Shown here: positions 50,669 to 60,425 of the stretch, piece by piece
Position numbering within the stretch: position 1 is the stretch's first letter
How the letters are laid out: the number at the start of each line of letters is the position of its first letter
Position numbers and translations under genes: made by a program
Notes under the pieces: model-generated
What the model saw: the letters and a program-made list of their open reading frames with translations, nothing else
What the model was told of the DNA's origin: nothing
The model's database searches: none
Assembly (NCBI RefSeq): GCF_030646115.1
Contig: NZ_JAUSMX010000032.1
Location: 62,001 to 126,000 of the forward strand
Source: Fluviicoccus sp.
GTDB taxonomy: Bacteria; Pseudomonadota; Gammaproteobacteria; Pseudomonadales; Moraxellaceae
Direction of reading: 5' to 3'
Length of the DNA stretch: 64,000 nucleotides

Positions 50669-51484
50669 TTATTCCAGCCGCTCCCGGCAATCGGGAGTGG
50701 CCACTTGGTACTGGCGGGCCAGTTCGGCCTGAGTGCCGCTGCGGCGCAACTGATCCAGGGTTTTCCGCAGGTTGGCGTAGAGCAGGGGGGCGTTTTCAGC
50801 CTGCCTGGAAACCGCCAGCCGGTAGGATTTGCTCATGCCGCCCAGCTCAATGCACCCCAGCGGGGCCGACGTGTATAGTCCCATGACCTTGCCCCGCGCC
50901 AGAACGGACGCCTCAATCAGCAGGAAATCGCAGGCTTGGCGTTGCAGTTTGTTCAGGGCGTCCTGGATGGAGTCCGCCCGCTGCAGGGTCAGCTGGGCAG
51001 GCAGGTTGCCGTAGTTGTAGTCCTTCACTCCGCAGGTCTTCCATCCCTTCAGGTCCGCCATCTGCCGGATCGGAACGCTGTGTGGAAATCGGGACTGGGT
51101 GTACATCAGGGTGTAGTGCAGTTTGTAGATGGGGTCGGTGAACAGCAGGTATTCCCGGCGTTCGGGCGTGGAACTGATGTCCCAGACCAGGTCGCAACGC
51201 TCGGCGGCGAGCGTGCTCCGGGCTTTCTGGTGGACCATGGCCCAGGGCAGGCGGTGTATCCGGAATTCCTCCCCCAGGGCATTCAGGGCCAATGACGCCA
51301 GTTCCACGGTGAAGCCTTTGAGTGCGGGCGGCGCGCCGGAGCCGGAGTCTTGAAGGAAGGAGTAGGGCGGCCACGGATTCTCGTCAATGCAGACGTTGAG
51401 CGGCGATGCCTTGGCTTGGCCGGTTACGGCCATCAGGGTCGCCAGAAATAGAAGCAGGCCTTGCAGGGCCCGGGGCATGCGCAT
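50669..51484 (-). CDS. Periplasmic amino-acid-type solute-binding protein (SBP family 3), orphan
   Basis: A 271-residue secreted protein: signal MRMPRALQGLLLFLATLMAVTGQAKA, then a family-3 binding fold (LNVCIDENPWPPYSFLQ ... LKGFTVELASLALNALG ... CDLVWDISSTPERREYLLFTDPIYKLHYTLMY ... DALNKLQRQACDFLLIEASV). No ABC permease or ATPase is nearby, so it may feed another transporter or act as a sensor. AGGAAA 7 nt upstream supports ATG 51484. Several cysteines (at least four) suggest disulfides. Confidence 0.82.
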   Translation of the reverse strand: MRMPRALQGLLLFLATLMAVTGQAKASPLNVCIDENPWPPYSFLQDSGSGAPPALKGFTVELASLALNALGEEFRIHRLPWAMVHQKARSTLAAERCDLVWDISSTPERREYLLFTDPIYKLHYTLMYTQSRFPHSVPIRQMADLKGWKTCGVKDYNYGNLPAQLTLQRADSIQDALNKLQRQACDFLLIEASVLARGKVMGLYTSAPLGCIELGGMSKSYRLAVSRQAENAPLLYANLRKTLDQLRRSGTQAELARQYQVATPDCRERLE

Positions 51485-51603
51485 GACAGTTTTCCTGTCC
51501 GGATTCTGATTAAAGTATAGGCATTTTCCGCCAATCCGGCGCTGACTTCTTGTGAATTGGCGGCGCGTTGCGGCGAACTGTCGGCATGGATGTTGAAAAG
51601 CGC

Positions 51604-51631
51604 TTTCCGCCGCCGCCTGTCATGGTAAAAT
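51604..51631 (+). promoter_or_regulatory. Sigma-70-like promoter of glyA
   Basis: TTTCCG (51604-51609), 16 nt, TAAAAT (51626-51631), 38 bp before the glyA start. The -35 is weak. Confidence 0.4.
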
Positions 51632-51669
51632 ATGTGCCTTCGTCCGCCAGTCCCCTCGTGAGAGCCTCC

Positions 51670-52923
51670 ATGTTCAGTAACACCACCCTTTCGCAATTCG
51701 ACCCCCAGCTGGCCCAGGCCATTGCCCAGGAAGACGCCCGCCAGGAGGCCCACATCGAGCTGATCGCCTCTGAAAACTACTGCTCGCCCATGGTCATGGC
51801 CGCTCAGGGTTCGAAGCTGACCAACAAGTATGCCGAAGGCTATCCCGGCAAGCGCTATTACGGCGGCTGCGAATTTGCGGATGTGGTGGAAACCCTGGCC
51901 ATTGAACGCGCCAAGGAACTGTTCGGCGCCGACTACGCCAACGTGCAGCCGCACTCCGGTTCCCAGGCCAACGGCGCGGTGTTCCTGGCGCTGCTGAACG
52001 CCGGCGACACCGTGCTGGGCATGAGCCTGGCCCACGGCGGCCACCTCACCCACGGCGCCAAGGTCAACTTTTCAGGCAAGACCTACAACGCCATCCAGTA
52101 CGGCCTGAACCCGATTACCGGTGAAGTGGACTACGACGAAGTCGAGCGTCTGGCCGTTGAGAACAAGCCGAAGATGATCATCGCCGGTTTCTCTGCCTAT
52201 TCGCGCGTGCTGGACTGGAACCGTTTCCGTGAAATCGCCGACAAGGTGGGCGCGTACCTGATGGTGGACATGGCCCACGTGGCCGGTCTGGTCGCCGCCG
52301 GTGTGTACCCCAACCCGGTGCAGATCGCCGACGTCACCACCACCACCACCCACAAGACACTTCGCGGCCCCCGCGCCGGTCTTATCCTGGCCCGCAAGAA
52401 CGAAGAAATCGAAAAGAAGCTGAACTCTGCCGTGTTCCCCGGCAACCAGGGCGGCCCGCTGATGCATGTCATCGCCGCCAAGGCCGTCTGCTTCCTCGAA
52501 GCCATGCAGCCCGGTTTCACCGAATACCAGAAGCAGGTCGTCAAGAACGCCCAGACCATGGCCGCCGTGTTCATGAACCGCAGCTATGACGTGGTGTCCG
52601 AAGGCACCGACAACCACCTGTTCCTGGTGTCGCTGATCGGCCGTGAAATCACAGGCAAGGACGCAGACGCCGCGCTTGGCAAGGCTGGCATCACCGTCAA
52701 CAAGAACGCCGTGCCCAACGACCCGCGCTCGCCGTTTGTCACCTCCGGCATCCGCATCGGCACCCCGGCGGTCACCACCCGCGGTTTCGGTGAGGCGGAA
52801 GTGGCGCAACTGGCGCACTGGATGTGCGACATCCTCGACAACCACACCGATGAGGAAGTTATTGCGCGGGTTGCCAAGCAGGTGCACACCATTTGCCAGC
52901 AATTCCCGGTCTATCCTGCCTGA
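51670..52923 (+). CDS. glyA: Serine hydroxymethyltransferase
   Basis: A 417-residue PLP enzyme converting serine and tetrahydrofolate to glycine and methylene-THF, the main one-carbon source. [55 protein letters not shown] and PLP lysine in [14 protein letters not shown] are fully conserved. Start 51670 ([11 protein letters not shown]) is family-typical; the frame continues up to 51568. Encoded alone, with its own promoter and terminator; nrdR does not follow here. Confidence 0.98.
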   Translation: MFSNTTLSQFDPQLAQAIAQEDARQEAHIELIASENYCSPMVMAAQGSKLTNKYAEGYPGKRYYGGCEFADVVETLAIERAKELFGADYANVQPHSGSQANGAVFLALLNAGDTVLGMSLAHGGHLTHGAKVNFSGKTYNAIQYGLNPITGEVDYDEVERLAVENKPKMIIAGFSAYSRVLDWNRFREIADKVGAYLMVDMAHVAGLVAAGVYPNPVQIADVTTTTTHKTLRGPRAGLILARKNEEIEKKLNSAVFPGNQGGPLMHVIAAKAVCFLEAMQPGFTEYQKQVVKNAQTMAAVFMNRSYDVVSEGTDNHLFLVSLIGREITGKDADAALGKAGITVNKNAVPNDPRSPFVTSGIRIGTPAVTTRGFGEAEVAQLAHWMCDILDNHTDEEVIARVAKQVHTICQQFPVYPA

Positions 52924-52950
52924 TTGGCCGACGGATTGTGGTAAAAGAAA

Positions 52951-52976
52951 AAGGCGCACTCCGGTGCGCCTTTTTT
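52951..52976 (+). terminator. Rho-independent terminator of glyA
   Basis: AAGGCGCAC-TCCG-GTGCGCCTT with a T run to 52976. Confidence 0.93.
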
Positions 52977-53008
52977 GTTGGCTGATTATAAAAAGACGAG
53001 GAGCGAGC

Positions 53009-53566
53009 ATGACCGGGCATCAGATGGCGGGCATCTACCGTATCGAGGGCGATTGGACACTGATTGAGATCAAGCTCAGCGAAACCAACCAGTTGTTCAA
53101 TTCCATGGACCCGTCTCCATTCCGGGAACGCGACCTGGACCCGGACGCGGCGGCCTACATCATGGATGCCCTGCGGGAACTGCACGGACATGCCAAGGTC
53201 AAGCTGGTGGTCTATTTTCCGGGACCGCATGAGGCCGGGCTGGGGGTCATGATCCATGAGTCCATCCGCAATTATTTCAGCTATCGCGAGCGCGCCGCCC
53301 GGTTTGCCGTGCGTCAGAAATTGCGGTTGGGGCGCAGCAGTCTGCTGGTCGGGCTGGTCTTCCTGGCACTGTGCAGCGTGTTGCGCCTGCTGTTGCCGGG
53401 TCAGGATGTCAGTGCGAAAACCCTCGGCGAGGGCTTGCTGATTGTAGGCTGGGTGGCCATGTGGAAGCCGCTGGAAATCCTGTTGTATGAATGGTGGCCG
53501 TTGCTGGCGGATGCAAGATTAGATGCGAGGGCCACCGCCTTGCATGTGGAGGTGCGTGAAGGGTAA
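53009..53566 (+). CDS. Conserved hypothetical membrane protein
   Basis: A 185-residue protein: cytoplasmic N-terminal domain (IYRIEGDWTLIEIKLSETNQLFNSMDPSPFRERDLDPDAAAYIMDALREL ... KVKLVVYFP), amphipathic segment, then two membrane helices (SSLLVGLVFLALCSVLRLLL; GEGLLIVGWVAMWKPLEILLY) and a short tail. The pattern QLFNSMDPSPFRERDLD..A..YI is conserved in a family I have seen only as hypothetical. AGGAG 6 nt before ATG 53009 sets the start; the longer frame from 52643 overlaps glyA and is spurious upstream. Function unknown. Confidence 0.75.
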   Translation: MTGHQMAGIYRIEGDWTLIEIKLSETNQLFNSMDPSPFRERDLDPDAAAYIMDALRELHGHAKVKLVVYFPGPHEAGLGVMIHESIRNYFSYRERAARFAVRQKLRLGRSSLLVGLVFLALCSVLRLLLPGQDVSAKTLGEGLLIVGWVAMWKPLEILLYEWWPLLADARLDARATALHVEVREG

Positions 53567-53683
53567 GCACGGTGATTCTGACGACGGTGTGCCGGATTCT
53601 CCGGCAATGCCAGCCCGTTTACGGATTTCTCCTTGATCTCTGTCATATGAGGCCAACCAGTTCACAAATTACTGACAGTTAAT

Positions 53684-53712
53684 TTGACATTATAACTTAT
53701 GTGGTCTTAAAT
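53684..53712 (+). promoter_or_regulatory. Sigma-70 promoter of the hemerythrin gene
   Basis: TTGACA (53684-53689), 17 nt, TTAAAT (53707-53712), 36 bp before the start; an exact -35. Confidence 0.6.
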
Positions 53713-53748
53713 CTTTGCCAATCCCTTCCCCAGCCGCTGAGGCCCGTC

Positions 53749-54246
53749 ATGGCATCTACTGCCCCCGCTGATCTGTTCCAATGGTCCGATGATTTCAACG
53801 TCAACATCCAGGAAGTCGATGAACAGCACAAGGTACTGGTGGATCTGCTGAACCAGTTGCACCGCGCCATTATGGAACACCGTGGCAAGGCTGCCTCCCG
53901 CGTCATTCTTGACCAGCTGGCCGACTACACCCGCACCCACTTCCTGCTGGAAGAGAGCCTGATGCGGGTGCTGCATTATCCCGGTCTGGAAATTCACAAG
54001 CAGCAGCATGAAGACCTGATCAAGCAGATTCATGAGTTGCAGCACAAGCTGGACCATGAAAACGTCACCATCACCTTTGAGCTGCTGCACTTCCTGAAGA
54101 TGTGGCTGATCCAGCACATCAACGAAAGCGACAAGCGTTTCGGGGATTTCTTCGCCAAGTCCCAGAATCTGCAGCAATACCAGACTTGGAACAAGGAAGT
54201 GGAACAGACGATGACCAAAAAGAAATGGTGGTGGAAGTTCTGGTAA
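53749..54246 (+). CDS. Bacteriohemerythrin with Trp-rich tail
   Basis: A 165-residue single-domain hemerythrin, a non-haem di-iron O2-binding protein. Ligands: His in DEQHK, His/Glu in RTHFLLEESLM, His in IHKQQHEDL, His and Asp in IQHINESDKRFGDF. These proteins carry O2 or buffer iron and NO. After the four-helix bundle the tail ends MTKKKWWWKFW, a short cationic-aromatic peptide likely to touch membrane or a partner; not usual for the family. GAGG 7 nt upstream sets ATG 53749. Confidence 0.93.
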   Translation: MASTAPADLFQWSDDFNVNIQEVDEQHKVLVDLLNQLHRAIMEHRGKAASRVILDQLADYTRTHFLLEESLMRVLHYPGLEIHKQQHEDLIKQIHELQHKLDHENVTITFELLHFLKMWLIQHINESDKRFGDFFAKSQNLQQYQTWNKEVEQTMTKKKWWWKFW

Positions 54247-54267
54247 ACCGCCAAGTTTCATTGCGAA

Positions 54268-54298
54268 AAAAACGGGCCGTCTTGACGGCCCGTTTTTT
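54268..54298. terminator. Rho-independent terminator, hemerythrin / hydroxylase
   Basis: AAACGGGCCGTC-TT-GACGGCCCGTTT with T6 on the + side and A7 on the left; can serve both convergent genes. Confidence 0.9.
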
Positions 54299-54316
54299 AT
54301 GGGTGGTTATCCGGTA

Positions 54317-55129
54317 TCACGACCGGTCCTGCACTGCAGAGGGCTTGGCGCGTGCCTGCCGACGTTCGTTGCGCCAGGCCTCATAACCCCGCGCATAGGT
54401 CCCCCAGAACCGGTCCAGATAGGGCAGGAAACCGGCGTAATTACCCTGATACTGCGAGTGATGAAAGTCGTGATAGCCCGCGCCTTCGTACAGCGGGAGG
54501 ATATGGCCGGGATTCCACGGGAAGACGTAACCGCAATGGCCGTCCGCCGCCTCGAATTGGCGGATCACGATCCAGATCCACAACACGTAGAGATGCGCCC
54601 CCACCAGCCACGGCCCCACCAGCGCCAGCGTGCTGATGATGACAAATTCCAGCAAGTGGAAATAGTTGCCGTTGATGGCGCTGGTCTGGCGGATGCGGTG
54701 ATGCACGCTGTGCACGTGCTTCAGCAGCCAGCCCTTGTGCATGGCGCGGTGCACCCAGTAGTACAGGAAATCGTCCAGGAAGATGAAAAACAGCAGTTGG
54801 GCAATAATGATGTACCAGGCAGGCAGCTCACCAAGGTGAATCGGAGTCAGGCGCATCCACGGCCAGCTCAGCACCAGGATCACCACCATCACGGCATTGT
54901 TGAATAACAGCCGCCCGATGGTCGGTCCCAGCCATTTTGGGACGTCAAATGGTTTGTCCTGAACCTTGTATCTGGACAGTGAAGGCGGGTCGATCCACGC
55001 AAGGACGGTGTAGGGGATGGCAAACAGCAGGAAGGTGCTGAAGCTGATGGCCAGCGTCGCCATCGGATACAGCCAGAACATCGGTTCCTGGTACCAGCCG
55101 GTAATGGTGGCGATAAGGTCGGGCGGCAT
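54317..55129 (-). CDS. Sterol desaturase / fatty acid hydroxylase family protein
   Basis: A 270-residue membrane di-iron enzyme. Four helices and the histidine boxes HRAMH, HSVHH and HDFHH, plus further His in DGHCGYVFPWNPGH. Members hydroxylate or desaturate sterols, carotenoids or fatty acyl chains using O2 and an electron donor. ATG 55129 is the start. It lies 81 bp downstream of the GT-C gene on the same strand, so may share its transcript. Substrate unknown. Confidence 0.9.
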   Translation of the reverse strand: MPPDLIATITGWYQEPMFWLYPMATLAISFSTFLLFAIPYTVLAWIDPPSLSRYKVQDKPFDVPKWLGPTIGRLLFNNAVMVVILVLSWPWMRLTPIHLGELPAWYIIIAQLLFFIFLDDFLYYWVHRAMHKGWLLKHVHSVHHRIRQTSAINGNYFHLLEFVIISTLALVGPWLVGAHLYVLWIWIVIRQFEAADGHCGYVFPWNPGHILPLYEGAGYHDFHHSQYQGNYAGFLPYLDRFWGTYARGYEAWRNERRQARAKPSAVQDRS

Positions 55130-55210
55130 GACGTTCTCGGTTTGTTTTGATTATCGAGTCAGTGTAGTTCGGGATGGCGGGGCGGGCTTGCCGGTTTGCG
55201 CCAATGCCGG

Positions 55211-56518
55211 TCAGGGCGGGTGCGGCGGATGCTTCAGGAAATAGAGATTGGCTGCGGCGCGGGTGCTGCGTGGGTCCAGCCGCATCGCTTCGGTGAAGGC
55301 AAGGCGAGCGCAGTTGGGCCGTCCTTCCTTCTGGCAGGCGATACCCAGATTGTTCCAGACCCGGCTTTTGCCCGGTGACTGTTCGGCGGTGCGCGCCCAC
55401 AGGGCGGTGGCGCTGTGGTAATCCTCGTTGCGGATCTGCAGGGCGGTGATCAGCAACGGCAACAGCAGCCATAACAGGCAACGTCCGGCGCGGACCGGTT
55501 GCAGCAGGCTGCCCGCAGCCCACGCCAGACCGATCAGCGCCGGGTAGAGGTGACGGTCACTGGCCACATCCAGTCGCGGCATGAGGCTGTTGGTGGGCGC
55601 CAGCATCAGGAAGAACCAGAGCAGCCCGCCCGCCGTCCACGAACGCCGGGCTACGGTAGACCACAAGGCGAGGCTGACGATCAGCAGCCAGCCCGCGCCC
55701 CAGAGCCAATGCACCATCGCGGGGGACGACGGCACGGCCAAGTCCGGGTCGAGGTTGGGCGTCAGCCGCAGCGGGCCGGTGACAAAGTAACGCAGAGCCT
55801 CAATCTGGGCCAGCCCTTGTGCGGCAGGCGGGCGGGTGGCCAGGCTGACATCGATCAAGCGCCGGAAATGCGGTTCTATCAGGAAGATCAGTGCGGCGAC
55901 GGCCACGACAGTGAGTGTCGGCCATAACTGCCGCAGGATATCCTGAGCCTTGCGACCCTGAAGCCACAATACCAGCGCAAAGGCCGCCGGAAATATCCAG
56001 GCCGTTTCACGCACGGCCAGCGCCGCCAGGGTACACAACGCCGCCAGCGCGGCCCGTTGCGGGTGATGTCCGGCCAGCAGCCACAGCCCCGCCAGTAGGC
56101 CTGTGGTGGATAACGATACCGAGCGCCCGGCGATGTAGGTCACGGCCTCGGTCTGCGCCGGATGCATGAACCAGAGCAGGGTCACCGCCAGTTGCACCGG
56201 CTTTGCCAGCCGGCCGGTGCGGCCCAGCCACGCGTACAGCAACCCGCCATTCAGGGCATGGATCAGCAGGTTGGTCAGGTGGAAGCCGAACGGGTCTGGA
56301 GCCAGCGTCCAGTTCAGGGCATAGCTGAGCTTGAGCAGGGGGCGGATGCCCGGCAGCGACCGCCACCAGGCTTCCAGGCTGTGCACCGCCGGCTGATCGA
56401 CAATGACATTGTAGTCATCGAACTGGAAGGGCCCGGACAGGGCGGGCAGCCACAGCAACAGCGCAACAACCGGCAGCAGCCATGGCCACGCCGGTTGCCG
56501 CTCCAAGTGGCTGGTCAT
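55211..56518 (-). CDS. GT-C-type membrane glycosyltransferase-like protein with C-terminal TPR
   Basis: A 435-residue protein with about 10 helices. The first periplasmic loop has FQFDDYNVI, the acidic motif of GT-C/PMT-type mannosyltransferases (TMTC-like), followed by HLTNLLIHALNGGLLY and HPAQTEAVTYIAGRS. The C-terminal ~70 residues form TPR-like helices (SRVWNNLGIACQKEGRPNCARLAFTEAMRLDPRSTRAAANLYFLK). Start codon ATG overlaps the stop of the DUF3617 gene by one base (TGATG), indicating translational coupling. Acceptor unknown. Confidence 0.8.
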   Translation of the reverse strand: MTSHLERQPAWPWLLPVVALLLWLPALSGPFQFDDYNVIVDQPAVHSLEAWWRSLPGIRPLLKLSYALNWTLAPDPFGFHLTNLLIHALNGGLLYAWLGRTGRLAKPVQLAVTLLWFMHPAQTEAVTYIAGRSVSLSTTGLLAGLWLLAGHHPQRAALAALCTLAALAVRETAWIFPAAFALVLWLQGRKAQDILRQLWPTLTVVAVAALIFLIEPHFRRLIDVSLATRPPAAQGLAQIEALRYFVTGPLRLTPNLDPDLAVPSSPAMVHWLWGAGWLLIVSLALWSTVARRSWTAGGLLWFFLMLAPTNSLMPRLDVASDRHLYPALIGLAWAAGSLLQPVRAGRCLLWLLLPLLITALQIRNEDYHSATALWARTAEQSPGKSRVWNNLGIACQKEGRPNCARLAFTEAMRLDPRSTRAAANLYFLKHPPHPP

Positions 56519-57462
56519 CAGCGACCGAACAGGCCCCGCAGCTTGTTGAGGCCTTCGATCGCCTTCATGCCCTGATCGAGGGTGTTTTCGGTTGCGGCGG
56601 CCGGTTTGCGCGGAAGGTAGTGGTCGCAGAGGCCTCTCATGCCGCGGCGCGGGTCATCCTGAGACATACCGGTGAAGATCATGCCCGGACATTCCTTCTG
56701 GGCAACGGCAGCCAGTTCTGCATCTTCTCCGCACAGCTCCCAGGCGGCGTCCCAGCGTTTCCGGTTTTTGGCGGCGGAGCAGGCCTTCTGTTGCAGGGCT
56801 CCGGCATCCTGTCCGCAGTAGCCCGCCACGCCATCCAGCTTGCTTTCCTGCTTCAGTTCCATGAAGGCGACCGGGTCGTCGGCGCGTTGCGCAAGCGCCT
56901 TGCAGATGTTGGTCTTCAGGTTGGGGCAGGTCTGGTTCATGTACTCACTGCCCTGCCAGGAGAGATTTTCAACCATCTGCTGGCACATCATATTGGTATA
57001 GGCCACCTGATTGGCCTGGGCATTTTGAGCTTGGGCCTGAATGGCGCGGACGTTGACGCTGTCGCCGGTGCAGGGGCCGGTCTTACGACCGGCGTAGGCC
57101 AGGTTCATGTCCATGCGTTGGCCGTCCATCTTGGTATAGGCCTTGAGACTGCCTTTGTAGCTGTTGCCGCTGTAGGTGATCTGGCCGTCACCGGACATGG
57201 CTTGCGGGCCGGTGCATTCGATATGAAAGCTGCTGGTGTTGCCGGTGGACTTGAAATTGCTGACCTTGCAGTTCTTGTCGGCGGGCACCATTTTCTGCTT
57301 CGACTGCTCCCCTGGCGGCACGCAGATTTTGGTGGTAGTTGGCGGTACCTGGAACGGCATGCCGGCCATCTCGACCGAAGTGGTGACTTCCCACTGCTCA
57401 TCCGCCAGGGCGTGGGTGGCCAGCAGGCCAAGGATCAGGGTCGTAACGAAGCGGGTTTTCAT
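56518..57462 (-). CDS. DUF3617 periplasmic protein
   Basis: A 314-residue secreted protein: signal MKTRFVTTLILGLLATHALA, DUF3617 core (EQWEVTTSVEMAGMPFQVPPTTTKICVPPGE ... NCKVSNFKSTGNTSSFHIECTG ... GDGQITYSGNSYKGSLKAYTKMDG). A Cys-rich C-terminal half follows (CQQM, CPNLKTNICKAL, GYCGQDAG, WELCGEDAEL, GLCDHY), probably disulfide-linked. First gene of a coupled unit with the GT-C protein. Function of DUF3617 is unknown. Confidence 0.85.
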   Translation of the reverse strand: MKTRFVTTLILGLLATHALADEQWEVTTSVEMAGMPFQVPPTTTKICVPPGEQSKQKMVPADKNCKVSNFKSTGNTSSFHIECTGPQAMSGDGQITYSGNSYKGSLKAYTKMDGQRMDMNLAYAGRKTGPCTGDSVNVRAIQAQAQNAQANQVAYTNMMCQQMVENLSWQGSEYMNQTCPNLKTNICKALAQRADDPVAFMELKQESKLDGVAGYCGQDAGALQQKACSAAKNRKRWDAAWELCGEDAELAAVAQKECPGMIFTGMSQDDPRRGMRGLCDHYLPRKPAAATENTLDQGMKAIEGLNKLRGLFGR

Positions 57463-57596
57463 GGCGTTACCCCTCCAGGGGAGAACAGTGAGTGTCTTTT
57501 CGTGATTCTATGCCTGCCCCGAATCAGCGGCAATAACCATTTTCCGCGTGAGGTTTATAGCGCCGGAATGTGCGGTATGGAGAAATGGAGGGCATG

Positions 57597-57620
57597 AAAA
57601 ACCCGCCATGAAGGCGGGTT
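57597..57620 (-). terminator. Rho-independent terminator of second START gene
   Basis: Minus strand AACCCGCC-TTCAT-GGCGGGTT, T5 end. Confidence 0.85.
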
Positions 57621-57637
57621 GGACGGGGTGGGAGTCG

Positions 57638-58345
57638 TTAATCCCGAACCTTGAACGGCATGGGGTCCTTGGGGTTTTTGAAACGCTCGGTCTGAACCAC
57701 GCGTTGCAGGCCCATGACGGTGTAATACGGCGCCTGACGTTGCACGGCGTTGATCGCCCAGGCGGGAACGTATCCGCCCGGATCAATGTAACCTTCAACT
57801 TCTTCCCGCGTGCTGCCGTCAGGCTGGGGAGTCCATTTGATCACCATGTCTTCGGCGTTCATGCGAACCATGCCGGCGCGTGGCGGCATGTAGTCCGGCT
57901 TGGCTTCCAGGATGAACAGCGCGTAACCCTTCCGGCTGGTCCAGGGTTCGATTTTGGCATGAATGATGGCGTCACGCGGGGGCAGGCCCACCGGGGCGCG
58001 GTGCACCACGTAATAATAGAATTCCGTGTCGGAGACTTTTTTCAGGATGCGGCTTTCCTGAACTTCCCAGAACCATCGCGGGTAATACTCAATGTCGGTA
58101 TAGGCACGCGCTACGGCTTCCAGCGGAGCGTCGATGATCAGGTCCAACTTGAAGGAGCGGTATTTCTTGTCGTCGTCGCGCTTGTCCCAGGCCTTGATGT
58201 TCTTGCGGGAGTCATTCTTGATCAGCCGCCACTCGCTGCCGAGTCCGGGGCCGCGCAGTTCGTCCAGATCCTTGTCAGCGAAGGCGGGGAGGGAAGCCAG
58301 GCCGATAAATGCAGCCAAGGTGAGAACGGCGGTTTTTTTTATCAT
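57638..58345 (-). CDS. Secreted START/SRPBCC-domain protein, paralogue
   Basis: A 235-residue protein with signal MIKKTAVLTLAAFIGLASLPAFA and a START-like domain aligning end to end with the protein at 8489-9217: DLDELRG, NIKAW, DAPLEAVARAYTDIEYYPRWFWEVQESRILKKVSDTEFYYYV, PPRDAIIHAKIEPW, VEGYIDPGGYVPAWAINAVQRQAPYYTVMGLQRVVQ. Predicted periplasmic carrier of a hydrophobic ligand. Own terminator; monocistronic. The paralogues are about 49 kb apart. Confidence 0.87.
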   Translation of the reverse strand: MIKKTAVLTLAAFIGLASLPAFADKDLDELRGPGLGSEWRLIKNDSRKNIKAWDKRDDDKKYRSFKLDLIIDAPLEAVARAYTDIEYYPRWFWEVQESRILKKVSDTEFYYYVVHRAPVGLPPRDAIIHAKIEPWTSRKGYALFILEAKPDYMPPRAGMVRMNAEDMVIKWTPQPDGSTREEVEGYIDPGGYVPAWAINAVQRQAPYYTVMGLQRVVQTERFKNPKDPMPFKVRD

Positions 58346-58447
58346 GTAATTTACCCGTCGAGGTCTGATAGTTATAGAAAGAGGTTACGCGCTAAGCTTA
58401 GCGGCGACAAGGCCATTCCTTATCTCGAAACCGCCATCTGTCATGAA

Positions 58448-58473
58448 ACGGCAACCGTCCATCCTGTTGCCGT
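58448..58473 (-). terminator. Hairpin after OYE gene
   Basis: ACGGCAAC-N10-GTTGCCGT 8 bp past the OYE stop; no T run. Confidence 0.5.
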
Positions 58474-58480
58474 AACACCG

Positions 58481-59578
58481 TCAGGCCAGGGCTGGGTAGT
58501 CGGTATAGCCTTCCTCGCCGCCGCCATAGAGGGTGGCGGGGTTGAGCAGGGCCAGCGCCGCACCGGTGCGGAAGCGTTCCGGCAGGTCCGGGTTGCTGAT
58601 GTAGGGACGGCCGAAGGCGGCGGCGTCAATGTAGCCCTTGGCCAGCAGGGCCTCGGCTTTCTCCACCGTGTAATTGCCCGCGCCGATGATGATGCCGGGG
58701 AAACGGTCGCGCAGCGCCTGGCGGAATTCGTCGGTGTGCGCCGGGCCGCCCGCCCAGTCCGGTTCCGACAAATGCAGGTAGGCAATATGGCGCTTGCCCA
58801 GTTCTTCAGCCAGATACAAGCCCATCTCCAGCCCGGCAGAGTCGTCCAGGCCGTTGAAGGTGCCCAGCGGCGAGATGCGGATACCGACATGGTCGGCGTC
58901 CCAGGCGGCGATGCAGGCGTCCACCACTTCCAGCGTCAGGCGGGCGCGGTTTTCCACGGAACCGCCGTAGGCGTCGTCACGCAGGTTGCTGACGGCGGAC
59001 TGGAACTGGTGCAGCAGATAGCCGTGGGCGGCGTGAACTTCCACCAGGTCGAAGCCGGCTTCACGCGAATTGACCGTAGCCAAGCGGTAGGTTTCGATCA
59101 GGCCGGGAATTTCATCGGTTTGCAGGGCGCGCGGCGTGTCGCAGGCGACGCGTTGCGGCTTGCCGTCTTCACCCCGGATGGTGGTCTTGTTTTCGTAGGG
59201 AATGGCGGAAGCCGAGACCGGCAGCTGCTGGTCCGGTTGCAGCAAATGGTGGGAAACCCGGCCCACATGCCACAGCTGGATGGCAATGTGTCCGCCCTCG
59301 TCATGCACGGTCCGGGTGATTTCCCGCCAGGCCTGCACTTGTTCGGCGCTATAAATGCCGGGGGTGCCCATGTAGCCCTTGCCTTGCGGCGACACTTGCG
59401 TGGCTTCGCTGATGATGAGACCGGCATTGGCGCGCTGGCGGTAGTATTCGGCCATCAGCGGCAGCACCGGTACGTCGCCGGGCTCGCGGCTGCGCATGCG
59501 GGTCAGCGGGGCCATGAAGATGCGGTTGGGCAGGGACAGCGGGCCCAGGCTAACGGGGGTGAAAAGCTTGCCGGTCAT
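58481..59578 (-). CDS. NADH:flavin oxidoreductase, Old Yellow Enzyme (alkene reductase, NemA-like)
   Basis: A 365-residue FMN TIM-barrel ene-reductase. [39 protein letters not shown], catalytic pair [26 protein letters not shown], and C-terminal FMN phosphate site [15 protein letters not shown]. Reduces activated C=C bonds, nitroesters or N-ethylmaleimide with NAD(P)H. Start 59578 (MTGKL); the longer frame is unsupported. Same strand as the pseudouridine synthase and hopJ upstream. Confidence 0.94.
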   Translation of the reverse strand: MTGKLFTPVSLGPLSLPNRIFMAPLTRMRSREPGDVPVLPLMAEYYRQRANAGLIISEATQVSPQGKGYMGTPGIYSAEQVQAWREITRTVHDEGGHIAIQLWHVGRVSHHLLQPDQQLPVSASAIPYENKTTIRGEDGKPQRVACDTPRALQTDEIPGLIETYRLATVNSREAGFDLVEVHAAHGYLLHQFQSAVSNLRDDAYGGSVENRARLTLEVVDACIAAWDADHVGIRISPLGTFNGLDDSAGLEMGLYLAEELGKRHIAYLHLSEPDWAGGPAHTDEFRQALRDRFPGIIIGAGNYTVEKAEALLAKGYIDAAAFGRPYISNPDLPERFRTGAALALLNPATLYGGGEEGYTDYPALA

Positions 59579-59648
59579 GGAGCGGTTCTCGGGGTCGGGA
59601 GTGGTGAGGCCTCCGACTATACGAGCAACCGTGCCGGGTGGGTAGGGG

Positions 59649-60371
59649 TCAGAAGCGTTCGTAGCCCAGCAGGTAGCGCCATTGCCCCGGCTGCAACCCG
59701 GCCATGGGCAGGCGGCCAATGCGGATGCGTTTCATGGCTTCGATTTCCAGCCCCACCTCCCCGCACATCCAGGCGATTTGTCCCGGTTGGTTGTCCTTGA
59801 GCGCAAAGCGCAAGCGGTTTTCGCTCTGGCGGCTCACTTTCATCGGCGGAATGGCCCAGTCTTCATAGACCAGGCCGTAATTCAGCAGGGCCAGTGCATC
59901 CGGCGTCAGCTCACCCTTGAAGGTGACAATGTATTCCTGCTCGATTTGCGCGGCGTCGTCTTCCAGCTTGCGCAAGATGCGCCAGTCCTGGGTGTAGACC
60001 GTCAGGCCTTCGGCATCGGTTTCCAGCGGCAGCGGCGAGGAGAGGCGGGTGAAGTGCCGTTTCAGCGGCCGCAGGCCGGAACGGTCCTCGGGCAGCAGTG
60101 CTTCCGGCGTCACCAGTTTCAGCGCCGGGTTCGGGCCATCGCCCGACTGGTAGCCGGACAGTTTGTTGAGCAGGATCGTGACCGGCGGCAGCGGTTCGGC
60201 CCGGGCACCGGGCAGCAGTTCCACGGTCTGGTCCTGCACCCGGAAATGGGCTTCGTCCACGACTTCGCCGTCCACCAGCACCCAGCCGCCTTCAATATAG
60301 AGTTCGGCATCACGGCGCGAGCAGGGCAGCAGTTCGGCCAGGCGTTTGGAGAGACGGACGGGTTCAGTCAT
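59649..60371 (-). CDS. RsuA/RluF-family pseudouridine synthase
   Basis: A 240-residue RNA pseudouridine synthase with N-terminal S4 RNA-binding domain ([33 protein letters not shown]) and a catalytic domain with the Asp in [26 protein letters not shown] and [31 protein letters not shown] match the RluF/RsuA group. The usual GRLD before the catalytic Asp is replaced by PLETD. Start 60371 ([10 protein letters not shown]). Target (rRNA or tRNA) not identifiable. Confidence 0.88.
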   Translation of the reverse strand: MTEPVRLSKRLAELLPCSRRDAELYIEGGWVLVDGEVVDEAHFRVQDQTVELLPGARAEPLPPVTILLNKLSGYQSGDGPNPALKLVTPEALLPEDRSGLRPLKRHFTRLSSPLPLETDAEGLTVYTQDWRILRKLEDDAAQIEQEYIVTFKGELTPDALALLNYGLVYEDWAIPPMKVSRQSENRLRFALKDNQPGQIAWMCGEVGLEIEAMKRIRIGRLPMAGLQPGQWRYLLGYERF

Positions 60372-60425
60372 GGTGCATAAGTCATTGGGAAGCGGATGCT
60401 GCATTGTACCCGATGCCGCCCGGTT

